In this document: piece after piece, positions 6,801 through 8,544 of the stretch
Layout: each line of letters begins with the position of its first letter
How positions within the stretch are numbered: position 1 is the stretch's first letter
Program-made: the position numbers and the translations under genes
Notes under the pieces: generated by a model
Databases searched by the model: none
What the model was told of the DNA's origin: nothing
The model's input: only the letters and a program-made list of their open reading frames with translations
NCBI GenBank assembly: GCA_937871605.1
Contig: CALMRM010000061.1
Coordinates: forward strand, 1-8,544
DNA from: an uncultured Terriglobus sp.
GTDB lineage: Bacteria > Acidobacteriota > Terriglobia > Terriglobales > Acidobacteriaceae
Direction: 5' to 3'
DNA: 8,544 nt

Positions 6801-8247
6801 ACAGGTAGTCCACCTGCCGCAAGAGGTCGAGTTCCTGCAGGCCCTGCAGCACGCCCAGGTTGAAGGTCGCGCTGCGGATGCCCCCACCGGAGAACGCCAG
6901 TCCGATCAGGTCGGGCACCGTGTGACCGGTGTAGAGATGGCGGCTCCAGCCCGGGGCGTACGACGCGCCACCGCGCGATGTACCCACGCCGTACTCGCGG
7001 TAGTCGCGCTGAGCGCTGACCTCGTCCAGTTCCGTGTCGAACACAGCGCGCCAGCCCTGCGCATCGGACTCCACCACGTCGGTCGTCGATCGATCGCTCG
7101 CGGCAGGCTGCGCCAGTTGCTGCTGCTCCACACTGGCCACCTCGTAGGCGTTCTGCACCAAGTCGCAGCAGCTACCGAACACCTCCCGCAAAATCTCTTC
7201 TGTGGCTTGCAGGTCCTGCTGCTGTGCCGGTGAGCCAAACAGGGCCGCACGGAACCGCAGGAGGCCCAGCCACGACGCGGCGCGGTTGGTGACTGCTGCT
7301 GCCGCTGTCACATCGGTGCGCAACAGGCCTGCAATCCAGTACAGGTCGCCCAATGCCACTCTCGCGATCAGAGCGGTGTCACACCTCCATCCATTTCGCG
7401 GCCGCGTTTGCAGCGGATGCGCTTCGTCGTGAACGCCGGGCGTTAAGCGCAGGTAGAAGAGTGCCTGTCGCTTGGCCCACTCGGTCATCCCGCGCACGAT
7501 CCCGTCCAGAGCGAGGCCCGCACTGCTCCCATCCAGTTCCGGCTGTAGACACCGGATTCGCAACTCAAGCGCCTGGCTCAGGTTGCCGCGGAACGGCTGC
7601 AACGCCTCTGGAACGCTGCCGTCCAGGAAGCACAACGCAGCCTGAACGTCCTCACTGTCGGGCAGCACCGGCGCAAGCAACTGCTCCCGGCTCGCGTGGT
7701 CGCTCCCAAGCGGCGGCGGCACAGCAAGCCACCACGGCTCCCGGTTGATCTTGAAGGCGCCGGCATCGGCGTAGACGACTGCGTCCGGCTGAAAGTACCG
7801 GCGCAGAAACATACGTGCCCCGAAGTACAGGTACGTGTTCAGATAGCGCAGAAACGAGTCTGACTCAAGCAGCGCAAGCATGGTCTCGCGATGCGGCAGC
7901 GCCATACCCGTGGTGCTATCTCCCCAGCACTGGAGCCAAATTTCTGCCTGGGTTAACGCGTCGAGTGCAGTGTCCAGGTTGGTGCGGTTCTGCGCAACCT
8001 CTGGCTCTTGGGTGTGCTCGTCCTCGTGCGGACGCAGGGTGTAGCGGCGCCCGGGCTCACCCTGCTCCCATAGCGTTTCAAAGATGGTCCACAGTGTGTC
8101 GTCGGCAAAGACGACGGATGGTTCGGCACCAAGGCTTGGCAACGTGCTGCCTCCCTGCAAGGATCGCGGCAGCCCGTGGAGGAGCAGGCGCTGTACCGCC
8201 CGCCACTCTGGCGAGCTACGTACCACGCGACGGGTAGCCGCTGTCAC
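3820..8247 (-). CDS. Giant polytopic membrane patatin-like phospholipase
   Basis: This 1475-residue protein starts at GTG (8247); an in-frame TGA upstream and no closer ATG leave this or the GTG at codon 8 as starts. Residues 1-440 are soluble and unrecognised. A patatin domain begins at GLAFSGGGIRSATFNLGVLQ (449-468), with the oxyanion loop GGGIR (454-458) and nucleophile Ser486 in STVSGGG. About ten hydrophobic segments follow between ~548 and ~983. The domain resumes with SGAAASPNMGY (1103-1113) and the catalytic Asp1172 in TDGGHFENLG. A segment from LTGDED to FESYRRLG (1264-1303) is typical of large bacterial patatins by recall. A variable tail ends at 1475. Basic loops after the even-numbered helices suggest that both catalytic halves are cytoplasmic. 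The predicted role is hydrolysis of membrane lipid acyl esters; substrate and biological role are unknown. The nearest downstream gene (reductase) is 72 bp away. Confidence 0.87.
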   Translation of the reverse strand: MTAATRRVVRSSPEWRAVQRLLLHGLPRSLQGGSTLPSLGAEPSVVFADDTLWTIFETLWEQGEPGRRYTLRPHEDEHTQEPEVAQNRTNLDTALDALTQAEIWLQCWGDSTTGMALPHRETMLALLESDSFLRYLNTYLYFGARMFLRRYFQPDAVVYADAGAFKINREPWWLAVPPPLGSDHASREQLLAPVLPDSEDVQAALCFLDGSVPEALQPFRGNLSQALELRIRCLQPELDGSSAGLALDGIVRGMTEWAKRQALFYLRLTPGVHDEAHPLQTRPRNGWRCDTALIARVALGDLYWIAGLLRTDVTAAAAVTNRAASWLGLLRFRAALFGSPAQQQDLQATEEILREVFGSCCDLVQNAYEVASVEQQQLAQPAASDRSTTDVVESDAQGWRAVFDTELDEVSAQRDYREYGVGTSRGGASYAPGWSRHLYTGHTVPDLIGLAFSGGGIRSATFNLGVLQGLQELDLLRQVDYLSTVSGGGFAGSWLMGNVKRSTYWLGRLTPWGDSIAHLRKFSNYLAPRTGLLSIDTWSLGALWLRNTLLIQLTALAWLLALFCGVYLLRLAFLGLAAADAAVGSGGLPGAPVGAALLSTASRLLLAVLTALVVTEVLVNLRGSRTQQAFGRLLRIKLQRRLRSGAPKRSSQPGGLLLQGYVLALAVVPAWVGAAVLATQEFATAWRSHCTAPMPMPHWAWNSGVNCSVTGSEPQFSTLFLSPFRHAWLEYKTWLLLLVTFAGLFLLSRASLLRSRAQDKGTGVSRGWAAAGIAGLCTVLVHVCLSAILLLMELQVWHLHSLDRVTTFTAVWGPAATLGTYALAILLMIGLAGRASDGAQREWWTRYGACVLGCAVLGCAIPALVFGSPWFLHWLHGKHWIKWGAVGGWVATSIGGLLAGKSSRTAGEGATRAPSLQLLANVGGALFLLGAAMGAAELLYAFLRAEVMPVHRLGILGIEALPGGTVLAVAFGVVLLCALLFSWRFDLNVFGLSELYRNRLVRCYLGATRWQAGTRRPTAFTGFDFKDDLKLSTLSGPGFRGPFPIVNCSLNLAGSADLALHTRHSASFTLTPVSCGAAREHVGYRPTADFAGGLTLGQAVAVSGAAASPNMGYNTAPLVALLLTLFNVRLGWWFPNPGSAAAKHSGPSGLFYLLLELFGLASERRAYVNVTDGGHFENLGIYELVRRRSQLIIACDAECDESMTFSGLANAIRLCATDFGAHIELDLASLRRGDAGLSRTHSAVGLIRYSNGSVGRIVYLKASLTGDEDATITQYGSSHRTFPHETTANQFFKEEQFESYRRLGHHVLRTSLRGVTTREPLIRAAERLIDMTTPAASTSEKFLDHTRALERLWQHFRADHPLQLQRGGFLMELMGLGPHPPSMIPPTPDVTSMCLEMLQLMETTFLHLRLDDFWEHPDHRGWALLFMGWARSPRFRAVWAGNHRTFGIRFEHFCATRLGLVKDTPVLRVSPLTRD

Positions 8248-8258
8248 GGAATGGAGCC

Positions 8259-8287
8259 ACGTTAGCCCGGGCCCGCTGCGGCGTCAA
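8259..8287 (-). promoter_or_regulatory. Candidate sigma-70-type promoter of the patatin gene
   Basis: On the minus strand TTGACG (8287-8282) matches the -35 consensus at five of six bases. It is followed after exactly 17 bases by TAACGT (8264-8259), which keeps only the T-A and final T of the -10 consensus. Transcription would begin around 8252-8250, only a few bases before the GTG start at 8247, giving a nearly leaderless mRNA. That agrees with the lack of a Shine-Dalgarno there. It is a pattern match only, and the -10 is weak. Confidence 0.35.
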
Positions 8288-8544
8288 GCACTGTTTCTTG
8301 GGTGACACGCGAAGGATTGAGGCTTTGCGCAATCATTGCGAGGGAGCCGCCTGCTTCGCCGCTGCTTACAGGTGTTTGCGATAAGTGGGCGGATGAGCCG
8401 AGCCATGGCGTGCTGGTGCCGCGGGACGTTTGCTCGCCCGCTGCGCTGCATGCTGCGCCACACCTTGACGCGTGCCAGCAGCGCGCGCGGGCTGTAGGCG
8501 TTGCCCTGCTGTGCGGCTGCCTTGCACCGGGGCACGTGCTCTGC
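8284..8544 (-). CDS. Uncharacterised reading frame running off the window edge (doubtful)
   Basis: This minus-strand frame is open from the right edge to a TGA at 8286-8284 (86 codons). Its first half uses G/C-ending codons as the real genes here do (for example YSPRALLARVKVW), while the last ~30 codons look random and basic. The other two minus-strand frames are also open for 58 and ~93 codons, and a plus-strand frame is open as well, so frame choice is insecure. No domain is recognised. It may be the 3' end of an upstream gene or simply noncoding DNA. Apart from this, 8248-8544 holds only the candidate promoter and palindrome. Confidence 0.25.
   Translation of the reverse strand, partial: AEHVPRCKAAAQQGNAYSPRALLARVKVWRSMQRSGRANVPRHQHAMARLIRPLIANTCKQRRSRRLPRNDCAKPQSFACHPRNSA
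8328..8340. promoter_or_regulatory. 13-bp palindrome upstream of the patatin gene, possible operator
   Basis: CGCAAT-C-ATTGCG is a perfect palindrome with 6-bp arms around one central base. Its centre lies about 83 bp upstream of the predicted start of transcription of the patatin gene, a position used by activators. It overlaps an uncertain frame running into the window edge, so it may be chance. No regulator gene is nearby. Confidence 0.25.

Noticed and set aside
2188..8247. A defence island made of the HNH nuclease and patatin effector (patatins serve as effectors in CBASS, for example CapV)
   Set aside because: No cyclic-nucleotide synthase, TIR, NTPase, methylase or other sensor is present. 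The patatin is a giant membrane protein unlike the small CBASS effectors, and a metabolic reductase lies between the two genes.

Overview
The window is GC-rich and densely coding. Its closest match from memory is a member of the Acidobacteriota (order Terriglobales, such as Terriglobus or Granulicella). The main clue is the Pal/OmpA-like C-terminus at the left edge, which has the paired-cysteine tail and Asn-Arg-Arg ending I associate with Pal proteins of that phylum. The free-standing CysJ-like reductase and the giant membrane patatin would also fit. This assignment is inference; no rRNA or other phylogenetic marker is present.

Layout from left to right. The 3' end of a pal-like gene (1-381, +) is followed by a 154-bp gap and a DltE-type short-chain dehydrogenase/reductase (SDR; 536-1291, +). 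A second, classical SDR (1342-2103, -) converges on it, and a perfect 12-bp hairpin lies in the 50-bp gap between them. Continuing on the minus strand are a small HNH-nuclease-family gene (2188-2574), a 384-aa CysJ-like FAD/NADPH reductase without its flavodoxin domain (2593-3747), and a 1475-aa membrane-embedded patatin-like phospholipase (3820-8247) that fills more than half the window. The last ~300 bp (8248-8544) hold a plausible promoter for the patatin gene, a 13-bp palindrome upstream of it, and an uncharacterised minus-strand frame that runs off the edge.

The four minus-strand genes lie head to tail with gaps of 72, 18 and 84 bp, and no strong terminator was seen between them, so some co-transcription is possible. 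No shared pathway is evident. The gene set reads as ordinary chromosomal housekeeping and accessory functions: envelope anchoring, NAD(P)-dependent redox enzymes, a lipid hydrolase and an orphan HNH protein. I saw no integrase, transposase, CRISPR array, tRNA or rRNA.

The most noteworthy object is the patatin-like protein. Its catalytic Ser (residue 486) and Asp (residue 1172) are separated by about 690 residues that contain roughly ten predicted membrane helices. The charge pattern suggests that both catalytic halves face the cytoplasm. It also carries a ~440-residue N-terminal region I cannot assign.
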